Positions 1-9,984 of a DNA stretch of 64,000 nucleotides are shown here, piece after piece. This DNA is from DATJKD01 sp963728295 (lineage in GTDB: Bacteria; Pseudomonadota; Gammaproteobacteria; Steroidobacterales; Steroidobacteraceae), in assembly GCA_963728295.1 (NCBI GenBank), contig CAVSKB010000013.1, forward strand, positions 62,001 through 126,000, in the 5' to 3' direction. The first letter of the stretch is position 1. The number at the start of each line of letters is the position of its first letter. A model generated the notes under the pieces. It searched no databases, had not been told where the DNA came from, and saw only the letters and a list, made by a program, of their open reading frames with translations. A program made the translations under genes and the position numbers.

Positions 1-841
1 GCCCGTCGACGAGGAACTCTACCGTGCCGGCTCCGCGATAGGACAGGCGCTCTGCGAAGCGCACGGCGGCGTCGTGAAGCCGGCGACGCAAGGGTTCCGG
101 CAATTCCGGCGCGGGCGACTCCTCGATCAGCTTCTGATAGCGGCGTTGTACGGAGCAGTCCCGCTCACCCAGGTGGATGACGCGCCCTTCGCCATCGCCG
201 AGTACTTGCACCTCGATGTGGCGCGCGCGGGTCACGAGCCCCTCGAGGTATACACGCGCATCGCCAAAGGCGGCTCCTGCCTCCGACGCGGCGAGCGCCA
301 TCGCGGACGGCAGTTCCGCCATCCGCTCGACCCGTTTCATGCCTCGGCCACCGCCGCCGCCGACCGCCTTGACGAGCAGCGGACAGCCGATGAGACGCGC
401 CATCGACACCGCCGCCTCGACCGAATCGACCGCGCCACCGGGCACCACGGGAATGCCCGCTCCCTCCGCGGCGGAGCGGGCGCTGCAGCTTGTCGCCGAC
501 CGCTTCGATCTGCGCCGCCGTGGGACCGATGAAGACGATGCCGTGCTGCTCGCACAGGCGGGCGAGGGCGGCGCGCTCGGAGAGAAACCCGTAGCCCGGA
601 TGGATTGCGTCTGCGCTGGACGCCGAGCGCCGCCTGGACGATGGCCTCGACCTTCAGATAGCTGTCGGCCGGGCGGGCGGGGCCGATGCAGATCGTGCGG
701 TCGGCGAGCCGCGCCGGCATCGAGTCGCGATCCGCCTCCGACGCCGCGAGCACGGTTTCGATGCCGGAGCTCGCGGCAGGTGCGGATGATCCTGGTCGCG
801 ATCTCTCCGCGATTCGCGATCAGGATGCGGCGTATGCTCAC
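1..841 (-). CDS. Biotin carboxylase subunit, partial (left edge), frameshifted
   Basis: ATP-grasp enzyme that carboxylates biotin on a carrier protein using bicarbonate and ATP; cytoplasmic. The GTG start at 841 overlaps the carrier-protein stop. The N terminus reads RRILIANRGEIATRIIRTC, then ADRTICIGPARPADSYL, the glycine-rich ATP loop VGGGGGRGMKRV near 340, and HLGERDCSVQRRYQKLIEES near 130-180, all in the usual biotin carboxylase order. Only about the first 280 residues are in the window; the C-terminal part and any carboxyltransferase lie beyond the left edge. Several one-base shifts (near 770, 620 and 470) break the frame without loss of conserved residues. The sequence alone would allow acetyl-CoA carboxylase AccC. 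The neighbours, a phenylphosphate-synthase-like kinase pair, argue instead for a carboxylase of an aryl ketone, as in the acetovanillone pathways (Acv/Hpe). Confidence 0.9.
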   Translation of the reverse strand, partial: MSIRRILIANRGEIATRIIRTCRELRHRNRARGVGGGSRLDAGAARRPHDLHRPRPPGRQLSEGRGHRPGGARRPAQTQSIRATGFSPSAPPSPACASSTASSSSVPRRRRSKRSATSCSARSAAEGAGIPVVPGGAVDSVEAAVSMARLIGCPLLVKAVGGGGGRGMKRVERMAELPSAMALAASEAGAAFGDARVYLEGLVTRARHIEVQVLGDGEGRVIHLGERDCSVQRRYQKLIEESPAPELPEPLRRRLHDAAVRFAERLSYRGAGTVEFLVDG

Positions 842-1319
842 GGCCCGGCCGTCCTGCGGACGCGAAGCAGCGTCTCGCCGTACTCGACCAGCGCGCCATC
901 GCGCGCCCGGGATCTCAGCCACCGTGCCGCGAACGCCTGACGCGCACGGTGTTCATGAGCTTCATCACCTCGATGATGCCGATGATGGTGTCGGGTTCGA
1001 CTCGCGACCCGACCTCGACGAATGGCGGCTCGCCGGGCTTCGGAGCGCGATAGAACGTGCCGAGCAGCGGCGCGTGTACGTCCGTGCAGATCGGCGTGCG
1101 TCGGCAATCGGGCCTGTCCGCCGGTGCGCCGCCGCGGGCCGGCCGGCGCTGCCGGCGCGGGTACGCAACCGCAGCGGAATCCGTCGCCGGCTGGACCGGC
1201 ACGGCGGCGCCGCGCTTCAGATGGAGCTTGAGGCCGTCGATCTCGAGATCCAGCTCATCGAAGCTCGACTGCTCCAGCAGCCGCGTGATCTCCGCGACGT
1301 CCTTCGCCGTGAGCGTCAC
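838..1319 (-). CDS. Biotin carboxyl carrier protein (BCCP), frameshifted near C terminus
   Basis: Carries biotin between the biotin carboxylase and a carboxyltransferase. The biotinylation site EVMKLMN is intact, preceded by the barrel stretch HAPLLGTFYRAPKPGEPPFV. The N terminus (ITRLLEQSSFDELDLEIDG, LKLHLKRG) resembles AccB, joined to the biotin domain by a variable linker. The GTG start at 1319 overlaps the stop of the upstream ATP-grasp subunit (GTGA). The tail, DGALVEYGETLLRVR, is reached only after one frameshift near 945, and its stop overlaps the GTG of the biotin carboxylase. The overlaps imply translational coupling of the three genes. About 160 residues, normal for a BCCP. Function with a non-acetyl-CoA substrate is inferred from context. 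Confidence 0.9.
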
Positions 1320-2382
1320 CGGCGGCCTCCGAAGATCGACATCACGTGAGTCAGCGGATTCTCGGCCGCGCGCGCCGTCGGCGCTGTCGTCCTTTGCGGA
1401 CCACACGGTCTCGGGCCGGCTCTGCAGAATCAGGATTTCGCCGCTCATCCGATCGACCGCCCACTCGATGTCCTGCGCGCAACCGTAATGACGCTCGATC
1501 GCGCGGGCGACCGCCCGCAGAGACTGCAACTCCGCGTCGCTCATGCAGGCGGCTCGACGCAGCTCGCCGGCGACGGCGATGGCTGTCGATGCCGCCAGCG
1601 GGGGCGGGACGATGCTGGATGATCTTGTCCGATATCTCGCGCACCGAGATCTCGCCGGTGATCTTGCCGATCACCCAGCGGTCCGGCGTCACCTCGCCAC
1701 CGACCACCGCGGAGCCGAGCCCCCACGCACCTTCGATCGTGATGACCGAGCGGTCTCCCGTAGACGGGGCTGCGCGTGAACATGCACGCCGGCGGTCCTC
1801 GCATCCACCATGCTCTGCACGACGACCGCCATCGCGACGCTCGGCTCCGGGAAGCCGCTTTCTGCGGCGGTAGCTGATCGATTCCACCGAATAGAGGCTC
1901 GCCCAGCAGCTGCGCACCTGCTGCAGCACATCGGACGTATTCGTGACCCATAGGTAGGTGTCCTGAAGACCGGCGAAGCTCGCGTCGCTCGCGTCCTCGG
2001 TGGTCGCCGACGAGCGCACCGCGACCGCGCGCGACTCCGGAGTCGCCGCAAAGCGATGCGTGCGCGGCGGCGATCTCCGCGAGCACGTCGGGCGGCAGAT
2101 CGCCGCCTCGACCCGGTGCACGCAGGTCCCGCGAGCAGGCCGCGATGCCCGTCGAGGTCATCCGGGTCGAGCGCTTCGACACGCGCCCGCACCGGCGCCT
2201 CGCCTTCGAGCGCCTCGATGGACGCGCTCGAACGCGCCCGTCCTCACCACGAATCCCGGCGGCACCGCGATGCCCGCGCGCTGCAGCTCGCCGAGGCTGC
2301 CGCCCTTGCCGCCGACGTCGGCGCGGTCGGCGAGCCCGATGTCGGCGAACCAGCTGACGCAGGGGCCGCTGCGCTTATCCAC
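1316..2382 (-). CDS. Phenylphosphate-synthase-like beta subunit (PEP synthase N-terminal ATP-binding domain), frameshifted
   Basis: ATP-grasp (PPDK N-terminal) half of a split dikinase; it transfers phosphate from ATP to a swivelling histidine on the partner encoded at 2937-4786. Landmarks in order: FADIGLADRADVGGKGGSLG, VPPGFVVRTGAFERV, the nucleotide-binding AVRSSATTEDASDASFAGLQ, GAWGLGSAVVGGEVTPDRW, and the family end signal ILILQSRPETVW, finishing with HVMSIFGGRR. About 355 residues, close to the 40-kDa subunit of phenylphosphate synthase and far shorter than full PEP synthase. GTG start at 2382 behind AGGGGAC. At least four frameshifts. The substrate is not readable from sequence. Linkage to a biotin carboxylase points to an AcvB/HpeH-type phosphorylation of 4-hydroxyphenyl ketones such as acetovanillone (inference). 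Confidence 0.85.
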
Positions 2383-2388
2383 CGTCCC

Positions 2389-2940
2389 CTACAGGTAAAG
2401 CTGCTCGTTGATCGGGACGCCGTGCTCGCGGCAGAAGCTCTCGTAGTGGTTGATGTACCACCAGATGTCGAGTGTCTCGATGAAGCTGCCGTTCTCGTCG
2501 AAGAAATCGGTCGAGCCCTCGAGCCAGCCGAAGAGCTTCACGCCCTGCGGGTGATCGCTGACCAGCGTGTGCGTCAGTCCCGGTGTCTCGTAGATGAAAT
2601 CGCCGGGTCCCGCGACCCAGTCGTACTCGAGATAGCGCGCGCTGCCTTCGAGACAGATCATCACGACGGTTCCGCGGTGGCGGTGCGTGCCAACGACGCC
2701 GGCCGACTTGATCCAGAGGATGTTGCTGTAGATGTTGCGGCGCACGTCGAACGCGAGGTGGCGGATCGCGGCATTGCTGCCGAAGGGCACCCAGGGGCTT
2801 TCCTTCTCGTCGGAGCTGACGAACTTGCCCTGCACGCCGTGGCGCAGCGATCACGTCGTGGTACGGTTCGCGGAACGTCGACAATCCGGTAGGCAGTGGA
2901 CGCCGGTGCGGTCATCGGCTTGCGGCTGGACTGCGGTCAT
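2389..2940 (-). CDS. Cupin of the 2,4'-dihydroxyacetophenone dioxygenase family, frameshifted N terminus
   Basis: Small metal-dependent cupin. Family members cleave the side chain of hydroxyacetophenones to a benzoate and formate. The conserved body is intact from WVPFGSNAAIRHLAFDVRR on: THRHRGTVVMICLEGSARYL gives the HxH metal site, then DFIYETPGLTHTLVSDHPQG supplies the third histidine, then DIWWYINHYESFCREHG. The ATG at 2940 overlaps the stop of the upstream dikinase subunit (ATGA), but the first 30 or so codons are scrambled by shifts near 2850, so the true N terminus is uncertain. It lies between the two halves of the dikinase. A role on alpha-hydroxylated aryl ketones, parallel to the carboxylation route, is inferred. 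A second family member is at 59213. Confidence 0.82.
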
Positions 2941-4786
2941 GTCGCTGCTCCTGATTCGAGGATGGTGACGACGCCGCGCCCGCCATCGACGCGGATGCGC
3001 TGGCCGTCCCTGATCCGCGAGGTCGCGCGTGCCCGTGCCGACGACCGCCGGCAGGCCGTATTCCCGCGCCACGATGGCCGCGTGGCTCATCGAGCCGCCG
3101 ATGTCCGACACCGCGCCGGCGATCTTCTGGAAGATCGGCGCCCAGGTCGGGTTCGTCACCTGGCACACGAGGATGTCGCCCTTGCTGCAGGCGCGCGATC
3201 TCATCCACCGACTTCACGACGCGCGCCGGACCTTCGACCACGCCGCTCGACGCGGCGAAGCCGCGGATCTCGTTGCTGTCGACGTCGCTGTCCGCGTTCA
3301 GCCAGGTGTCGAGGCTCTCGCGCGTGATGCCCCAGAGCATGACGATCGCCGGATCGTCGATCACATCCGGCACCGGCCCGAGCGCCGGGCGGCGTGTCGT
3401 GCTTCGCCCACTCCGCGATCGCCGCCCGGCGCTCCGCGACGATCGCCGGCCAGCGCGCCGGACCGCGCGGCGGCGAGCCGGTCGACCACGGCGTTCATCA
3501 GGTCGATGATCGCCGACTCGAGCTCGTAGTGCGTGAGCTGGAAGACGTCCTCGGCGTCGGCGAAGAAGCCGTGCGTCGCGAGCAGCGCGCCGAACTCGCG
3601 GATCTTGTTGAAGAACAGGTTCGTGTACCAGTGCTCGCAGTAGAACTTGTGTCCTTCGACGTACGGGAACACGCGATGCGCGAGCGCGATCATCTGGTCG
3701 TAGGCCGCGCGCTCGTCGTCCGTAGTCGAGCAGCTCGCGGTAGTCTTCGATGAGCTGGCGGCGCTCGGCCCGCAGCTTCTCGACCGGGCGCTCGAGCGAC
3801 TCGCCGGCCCTGCACCCGCCTGATGTACTCGGGAAGGCCGGCGAACGGCATCGAGAGGTCGTCGTTCCAGGAGCGGTGATAGTGGTAGAAGCCGTCGCCG
3901 ACGTTGATGTTGAACCAGGGATGCGCGCGACGTCTCGAGCTCCTCGAGCCACTCGCGGCCCGGCTCGCCCGCACTGCGCAAGCGCGCCGATGATCGTCCT
4001 CGACCTTCGCGCCTTCCTCGAACGTCGAATCCACGCCGAGCTCCACCGCGCGCCGCGCGAGCCGCCGCACCTCGTCGTCCGGGCGGAAGATCTCCGCCTC
4101 GATGCCCGCCACCATGCGCGCGATGGTCTGGTCGGTGATCTCCGGGAACGCCTTCTTGCAGAAGGCGAAGAACGTCATGTAGGCGCCATAGCCGAGCAGC
4201 AGGAACTCGAAGTGGTGATGCCACATCCGGAAGTAGCCCTCGAGCGTCTTCTGGTAGATGTCGAGCAGATAGTGATTCGAGGCGACGCCGCGTCCGGCAT
4301 GAACGTGCGCGAGCGGCTCGAGGTCGGGCAGCTCGACTTTCGGCAGCGCCTGCGCGTCGCCGATCAGCGCAAGCATCTTCTCCCGCCACTGCTCGTACAG
4401 GCGTTCCCAGTTCTCGTAGTAGTAGAACGCGCGCTTCTGGAATTCCTCCGTGCGGCGCGCGATCTCCGCCGGGATCGGTGACGGCGTTGCCGCCGATGTA
4501 GACGCGGCCGTTGATGATGCGGTGATCGATGCCGAGCGTCGTCGGCAGGCAGTGCACGCGCGTGTTCGCCGAGCCCAGCGCGCAGTACGCGGCCTCCGCG
4601 GTCACCATGTCGAAGGCCGACATGGGCTCCGGGAAGTGCATCGAGTTGTAGAACCAGAAGCGGTCGTCGTCCGCCGCGCTGAACTGGACGTAGTACGGAT
4701 AGGCCGCCTGCGCGCGCTCGGTGCCCGGGATCACCTTGAGCGAGCTCGGGAGCCGGAAAACCGCTGGGCTTGGCTGGCTTGTCCAT
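2937..4786 (-). CDS. Phenylphosphate-synthase-like alpha subunit (PEP-utilising mobile/His domain), frameshifted
   Basis: Partner of the ATP-grasp subunit at 1316-2382. It carries the swivelling phosphohistidine domain, with the signature GGSMSHAAIVAREYGLPAVV close to the C terminus, in which His accepts phosphate. Upstream it has the large substrate-side domain with PYYVQFSAADDDRFWFYNSM, HRIINGRVYIGG and MWHHHFEFLLLGYGAYMTFF. About 616 residues, matching the 70-kDa subunit of phenylphosphate synthase. ATG at 4786 was chosen because the conserved sequence starts there; in-frame ATGs at 4822 and 4846 are alternatives. Frameshifts near 4740, 4480, 3990, 3740 and 3190 leave the domain order intact. 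It heads a series of overlapping genes (cupin, beta subunit, BCCP, biotin carboxylase). The pairing with biotin enzymes matches acetovanillone kinase/carboxylase systems. Confidence 0.84.
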
Positions 4787-4994
4787 CACCCGTTCCACGA
4801 CGCCACGTTCTGCAGCTCGCATACTGTACTCGCCGCCCGGCGGCACGCGCGGCGACGCGGCGACTCCCGCCGCTGCGTCCGGCGAGCGGCATGGCGTGTA
4901 CCGGGCTCAGCGCAGGGCCGTGAGGCGACGCCCGAGCCGGCGCGGCGGACTTCAGCGGTCCGCCGCCAGCGGCTCGGGCGCGGTCACGTGGTCG

Positions 4995-7692
4995 TCAGTC
5001 CAGGTTGACCCTGACCGTGGCGTACCACTCTCGCGGGCCGGCTGTACGTGCCCACGTGTTCTCCGGCTGCCTCGTTGATGGATCCCGTCACCAGGTAGCG
5101 CTCGTCGGTCAGGTTCGTGCCGCCGACCGCGAACTCGTACTTGCCGCTCGGGCGACATGTAGCGGATGGCGGCGTTCAGTTGTCGACCGATGGACGCTTG
5201 AGATTCGCGGTGTTCAGCGAATCGTTGAACAACTCGGCGGTGTGCGTGTAATCGAGCCGCGAGCCGCACCGCACCGCCGTTGCCAAGGTTGAAGTCGAAG
5301 GTCGGCCCGAAGTTGATGCTTGTACTCCGGGGTCTTCGGCAGCTCGCTGTCGGTCGTGATGCCGACTCGCGTCATTGACGTCGTCGTACTCGGCATCGAT
5401 GTAGCCGGCCGCGAAGTGAAGCCGAAGCCGCCGGCGAGGACGCGCCTGCGCTTCGACCTCGATGCCCTGCAGTGTCGCACGTTCCTGCGTTGTGCAGCAC
5501 CGGCGAGGCCCCCTCCTGGAAGTTGAGCTGGATGTCCTGGTAGTCGGTGTAGAAGATCGCGCGTGTTCACGAGCAGGTGATTGTCGAGCAGCTCGGTCTT
5601 GAGCCCGATCTCGCTACGTCTCCGCGAATTCCGGCTCGAACTCGGCGAATGCGGCCATCGTGATCGGCGTTCGAGAGTCGCGTCGTCCAGCCGCCGGACT
5701 TGAAGCCCTTCGACTACTTGGCGTACGCCATCACGTCGTCGGTGAAGTTGATACTGCAGGCCCGACGGTCGGCGTGAAGACGTTGAAGTCCTGCTTCTGC
5801 TCCTCCGCGGGGAAGTACCGGAACGGCTGGCCGGCCTCCGGGAAACCGAGGCCTGCTGGCAGGTGATGAACGGCGGGATGGTCGGGTCCAGGTGCAGGAA
5901 CGCCGGGTCCTCCGGCGGGTTGCAGCCGCTGAGTCTTGTAAGTGAAGCCGTTCAGGTCCGCCTGGCCGCCGATGAAGCTCTTGTCCTCCCAGGTGTAGCG
6001 GCCGCCGAGCGATCACGGAGAGCTTGTCGGTGATCTCGAAGTCGGCGTGCAGGAAGGCCGCATACGACTCCGTGTCCACGTCGTTCTGGTAGTCGTAGAC
6101 GTAGAGCAGGCCCTGGAACGGCACGAAGTCGTGCACGAAGCCATCTTCCGTGAAGTAGTAGAGGCCGAACACGTAGTTGAGCCGGTCGTCGAACAGCTTG
6201 CCGAGCAGCTGGAATTCCTGCGACCACTGGTCCTGCTCCTGGTGGTCGGTCACTTCCTGGATCGACTCCGGCGTGCCGTCGAGGTCGATGCCGACGCTTC
6301 CAGTCGATCGTGCGGTAGCCGGTGATCGACTTGAACGTGCAGATCGTCGCCGACTTCCCAGTCGGCCGTGCAGCGACAGCCCCAGCCGTCGTTCTTCGCG
6401 AAGCTCGACGCCGTTCGCGTAGGTCGTGTCGATGTCGCCAGTCTGCGTCGTTCGCGAAGTTCCAGTAGATCCGCGGCGTCGCCGACAGCGAGCTGGCCGC
6501 CGTCCGGCCCGCCGACGTAGCCCGCGCCGCCGAGGGCCGCGCCGCCCGTGCCGCCGAGCTCGGGAGTCCGGTTCGCGCGCGGACCGCAGAGGCCGCCCTC
6601 GCCGGTGTGCATGTCACCGGAGCCGAGGAAGCCGATCCGGGATGCCGCCGCGCGTCGAGCACGTCCGTCGGCGTGCTGATGCAGGCGTTGTAGATGGCGC
6701 CGAAGAGTTGGCGGTGATTCGGGTTGACGCGACAGCACCGTCGTCGCCGTCGACGGCTGGTCCTGGTGCTGCTAGTCGGCGGCGAACGTCACCTCGACGT
6801 CGTCGGAGGCTTGCCACAGCAGCTTGCCGCGCACCACCGTCTGGTTGAGGCCGCCGTTGGCGTCCGAGGTATCGAAGCCCGCCCTGGGATACGCATTCAT
6901 CGGATCGACGATGAAGGGCGTGCTGCCCAGGGCGAGGCGGCCGGATAGGGAATGACGTCCTGGTACCCATCGCGATCGATCGACGACACCGTGAGGCTCG
7001 AGAGCAGCGTGTCGGTGATCGGCAGGTCGGCGGTGAATCCGAGGTCGCGTGCGGTTGTAACTGCCCACGGTCGCCTGCGCCTCGAAGCGCGGCTCCGGCC
7101 CCGGCACGTGCGTCACGATGTTGATCGCGCCGCCGATCGTGTTGCGGCCGAACAGCGTCCCCTGCGGGCCCTTCAGGATCTCGACGCGATCGACGTCCAT
7201 GCAGGTTCTGGTTCGCGCCGAACGTGCGCGCCAGGAACACGCCGTCGAGATACACACCGACGCCCGGGTCGAGGTTGAACGCGAAGTCGTCCTGAGCCGA
7301 TGCCGCGGATCGAGGCCGAGAGCACCGAGGTGTCGCCCGAGAACGGCGAGCTCGCGTCCAGGTTGACGTTCGGCGTGAGATTCGTGACAGGCGTTGATGT
7401 CCGTGACGCCCTTGGCCCGCAGAGTCTCCGTCGTGAACGCGCTGATCGCGATCGGGACGTTCTGGATGTTCTGCTCGCGCTTCTGCGCCGTGACGACGAT
7501 CTCCTCCAGCACCCCCTGCGCCGATGCGGATGCGCACAGCAGCGTCGACGCCACCGCGCTGCAGAGCGCGGCACTGCGACGCGCGGGCCATTTGCTCGCC
7601 GTCGTCGTTCCCGATTCGCCGTGGTTCCGGGAAAATCGCTCCCCGCCGCTCAGAATGCCGTCGCCAGTGCTTTCGCCATCGAGACTGCCCAT
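4995..7692 (-). CDS. TonB-dependent outer-membrane receptor, frameshifted
   Basis: Beta-barrel receptor for energised uptake across the outer membrane. ATG at 7692 follows a strong GGGGGAGC ribosome site. The N terminus has a signal-peptide-like stretch (SAALCSAVASTLLCASASAQ), followed by the plug start EEIVVTAQKREQNIQNVPIA. Further on come LKGPQGTLFGRNTIGGAINI and the C-terminal strand ending EWYATVRVNLD, whose terminal aromatic/hydrophobic pattern suits a porin-type barrel. About 899 residues. Eight or more one-base shifts. It lies between the GntR regulator and the dikinase operon on the same strand, so it may import the aryl ketone or a larger lignin fragment. Substrate unknown. TonB receptors for lignin dimers are known in sphingomonads (DdvT). 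Confidence 0.9.
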
Positions 7693-7753
7693 GTGCTCCC
7701 CCTGTTGAAAACTGCTGACCTGATCGAATGTCCCGCCCGCCGCCGATCGCGCT

Positions 7754-8466
7754 TCACACTTGCGCGACTCGACGCGCCAACTCCACCGCCGAGACCTGGA
7801 AGCCGGCGATGTTGATGCTCTCCTTCGCGGAGTTCGCATGCTCGCGCATCAGGGCCTCGACCCTGCTGCTCTCGCCGCCCTCGATCGCTGCGACGATCAC
7901 GTGATGCTGCCGATGCGCATACTGCAAACGGCGTAGTTGCGCTCGGCGTTGATCCGGTCGAAGGCAATCGCCTGCGGGCCTGCGAACGGGACGCGGGAAT
8001 TCCGCGCAAGCGCCTCGGACAGGATCTGGCTGCCGGCCTCTTCGAGGATGAGGTGATGAAACCGGCCGTTCATCTCGGCGTAGGTCGCCTCGTCGCCTTC
8101 GTCCATGTGCCGCTTTGCGAGCAGTGCATCCCCGTCGTGCAGACAGGCGCGGAGCTTGCGCAGGAACGGCTTCGTGGCGCCGTGCTCGGCGACGCGCCGT
8201 GCCGCAAGCCCCTCGAGGACGCCCCGGATGTCGATCGCGTCGAGCACGTCACCGGCCGTGAACGCCCGTACGACGTAGCCCCGGCTCTCGTGCACGGCGA
8301 GCAGTCCCTCCTGCGCGAGCAGCGGCAGTGCCTGCCGCACCGGGGTGCGGGACATGCCGAGCTCCTCCGCCAGGGGAGCTTCCGCCACGCGCTCGCCGGG
8401 GGCCAGCTTGCCGCGCAGGATCATCTCGCGGAGATGTACGACCGCCTCGTCGAGCTGCGTGCTCAA
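7754..8466 (-). CDS. GntR-family (FCD) transcriptional regulator, one frameshift
   Basis: The winged-helix N terminus reads LREMILRGKLAPGERVAEAP and LAEELGMSRTPVRQALPLLA, followed by an all-helical FCD ligand domain including NGRFHHLILEEAGSQILSEA with metal-type His positions. One shift near 7915; the C terminus continues as EALMREHANSAKESINIAGF and ends at 7754. Start taken as TTG at 8466, six bases after GGGGGAA; the longer in-frame ATG at 8556 would run into the operator and upstream promoter region. About 237 residues, normal for the family. It sits upstream of and on the same strand as the TonB receptor and dikinase genes, and diverges from ligM-metF. It likely controls both units in response to an aromatic acid, as other FCD regulators such as VanR do (inference). 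Confidence 0.9.
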
Positions 8467-8502
8467 AGGGTTCCCCCGGCGTCTGGCACGCGCGCATGCT
8501 GC

Positions 8503-8536
8503 TTGGTAGGATCCCAAACTGTCAATAGGGATCCCA
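8503..8536. promoter_or_regulatory. Candidate operator pair between gntR and ligM-like gene
   Basis: Two related sites 20 bases apart: TTGGTAGGATCCCAA, with TTGG and CCAA arms (8503-8517), and TAGGGATCCCA, which contains the perfect palindrome GGGATCCC (8528-8535). Both share the core GGATCCCA. They sit between the TTG start of the FCD regulator and the ATG at 8574, where an autoregulated divergent promoter is expected. Binding by the adjacent regulator is inferred. Confidence 0.5.
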
Positions 8537-8573
8537 TGACGGCGGGTCGAATTCAAATCGGGGGTTTAGAGCC

Positions 8574-9974
8574 ATGAGCAAGCAGAGCCTGGAGAGCGTC
8601 ATCAAGGAGGCCGGCAACCCGGTCAAGATGCTGCGCAACTCGAAGATCGGAGCGTATGTCTACCCGGTCGTCCCCTACGAATTCACAAACTGGCGCGATG
8701 AGCAGCGCGCGTGGCGCGAGACCGCGGTGCTCTTCGACCAGTCGCATCACATGGCGGAACTCACCGTCAAGGGACCGGATGCGCTCAAGCTGATCTCGTA
8801 CACGACTATCAACAGCTTCGCGAATTTCAAGCCGAACAAGGCCAAGCAGATGGTGCCGTGCAGCTACGACGGCTACGTCATCGGCGACGGGATCCTGTTC
8901 TACCTCGAGGAAAACGAGCTGTTGTTCGTCGGACGCGTGCCGACGGTGAACTGGCTGCAGTTTCAGGCGGAGACCGGCGGGTACAAGGTCGAGATCATCC
9001 GGGATGACCGCTCGCCGTCGATGCCGCGCGGCAACGCCGTCGTGCGGCGGCACTACCGTTACCAGATCCAGGGACCCAACGCTGCGCAGGTACTCGAGCG
9101 GCTGAACGGCGGTCCGATCCCGGACGTCAAGTTCTTCAATATGGACGCGATCAACATCAAGGGTCGGAGGGTCCGCGCCTTGCGGCATGGCATGGCCGGT
9201 GCGCCGGGTCTCGAGATCTGGGGTCCGTACGCAGAGCGCGACGAGATCCGCGAGGCCATCATGGAGGCGGGGAGGGACTTCGGCCTGGTCCAGGTCGGCG
9301 CTCGCGCCTACTCCAGCAATACGCTCGAGTCGGGATGGATCCCCTCGCCTCTGCCCGCGGTCTACACCGGCGAGAAAATGAAGAAGTATCGCGAGTGGCT
9401 GCCGAATAACGGGTACGAGGCAAGCGGGTCGATTGGCGGCAGCTTCGTGTCCGACAACATCGAGGACTATTACCTGACGCCGTACGAGCTCGGCTACGGG
9501 CCGTTCGTCAAGTTCGATCACGACTTCATCGGCCGCGAAGCGCTCGAGAAGATCGCCGACAAGCCGCATCGCAAGAAGGTGACCTTCGCCTGGCACGGCG
9601 ACGACATGGCGAAGATATACGCCTCGCTGTTCCGGCCGGACGGGGAGAACTACAAGTTCTACGATCTGCCGAACTCGAACTACGCATCCTCGTCGTACGA
9701 CAAGGTCATGCGGAAGGGCCAGGTGGTCGGGTTCTCGATGTTCGGCGGGTACAGCTACAACGAGCGGACTGCGCTCTCGCTTGGTGTCGTCGATCCGGAT
9801 GTCAAGATCGGGGAGGAGTTGACCGTGGTGTGGGGTGAGGAGAACGGCGGGACCGGTAAGACGACGGTTGAACGTCACAAGCAACTCGAGGTCCGCGTCC
9901 GGGTCTCTCCGGTCCCTTATGCGCGCGAGGTGCGGGAGGCGTACCACGAGGGCTGGCGCACGCGCCAGGAATGA
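8574..9974 (+). CDS. ligM: Tetrahydrofolate-dependent aryl O-demethylase (LigM/DesA type)
   Basis: GcvT-fold enzyme that moves the methyl group of methoxylated benzoates (vanillate, 3-O-methylgallate or syringate) to tetrahydrofolate, giving protocatechuate or gallate. 466 residues, as in LigM (about 471). Characteristic stretches: LFDQSHHMAELTVKGPDA, DGYVIGDGILFYLEENEL, RALRHGMAGAPGLEIWGPYA, SNTLESGWIPSPLPAVY, and NIEDYYLTPYELGYGPFVKF followed by HDFIGREALEKI. Unbroken frame. Eleven bases separate it from metF, which regenerates the folate cofactor, as expected for this demethylation route. Likely controlled by the divergent GntR/FCD regulator. Whether it prefers vanillate, syringate or 3-O-methylgallate cannot be told from sequence. 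No vanAB oxygenase is in view, so this is the window's main demethylation enzyme besides the P450. Confidence 0.9.
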   Translation: MSKQSLESVIKEAGNPVKMLRNSKIGAYVYPVVPYEFTNWRDEQRAWRETAVLFDQSHHMAELTVKGPDALKLISYTTINSFANFKPNKAKQMVPCSYDGYVIGDGILFYLEENELLFVGRVPTVNWLQFQAETGGYKVEIIRDDRSPSMPRGNAVVRRHYRYQIQGPNAAQVLERLNGGPIPDVKFFNMDAINIKGRRVRALRHGMAGAPGLEIWGPYAERDEIREAIMEAGRDFGLVQVGARAYSSNTLESGWIPSPLPAVYTGEKMKKYREWLPNNGYEASGSIGGSFVSDNIEDYYLTPYELGYGPFVKFDHDFIGREALEKIADKPHRKKVTFAWHGDDMAKIYASLFRPDGENYKFYDLPNSNYASSSYDKVMRKGQVVGFSMFGGYSYNERTALSLGVVDPDVKIGEELTVVWGEENGGTGKTTVERHKQLEVRVRVSPVPYAREVREAYHEGWRTRQE

Positions 9975-9984
9975 GCGGGCACTC

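Noticed and set aside
838..1319. Housekeeping accB-accC of acetyl-CoA carboxylase
   Set aside because: Possible by sequence alone, but overlap coupling to a phenylphosphate-synthase-like kinase and cupin makes a dedicated aryl ketone carboxylase the better reading.
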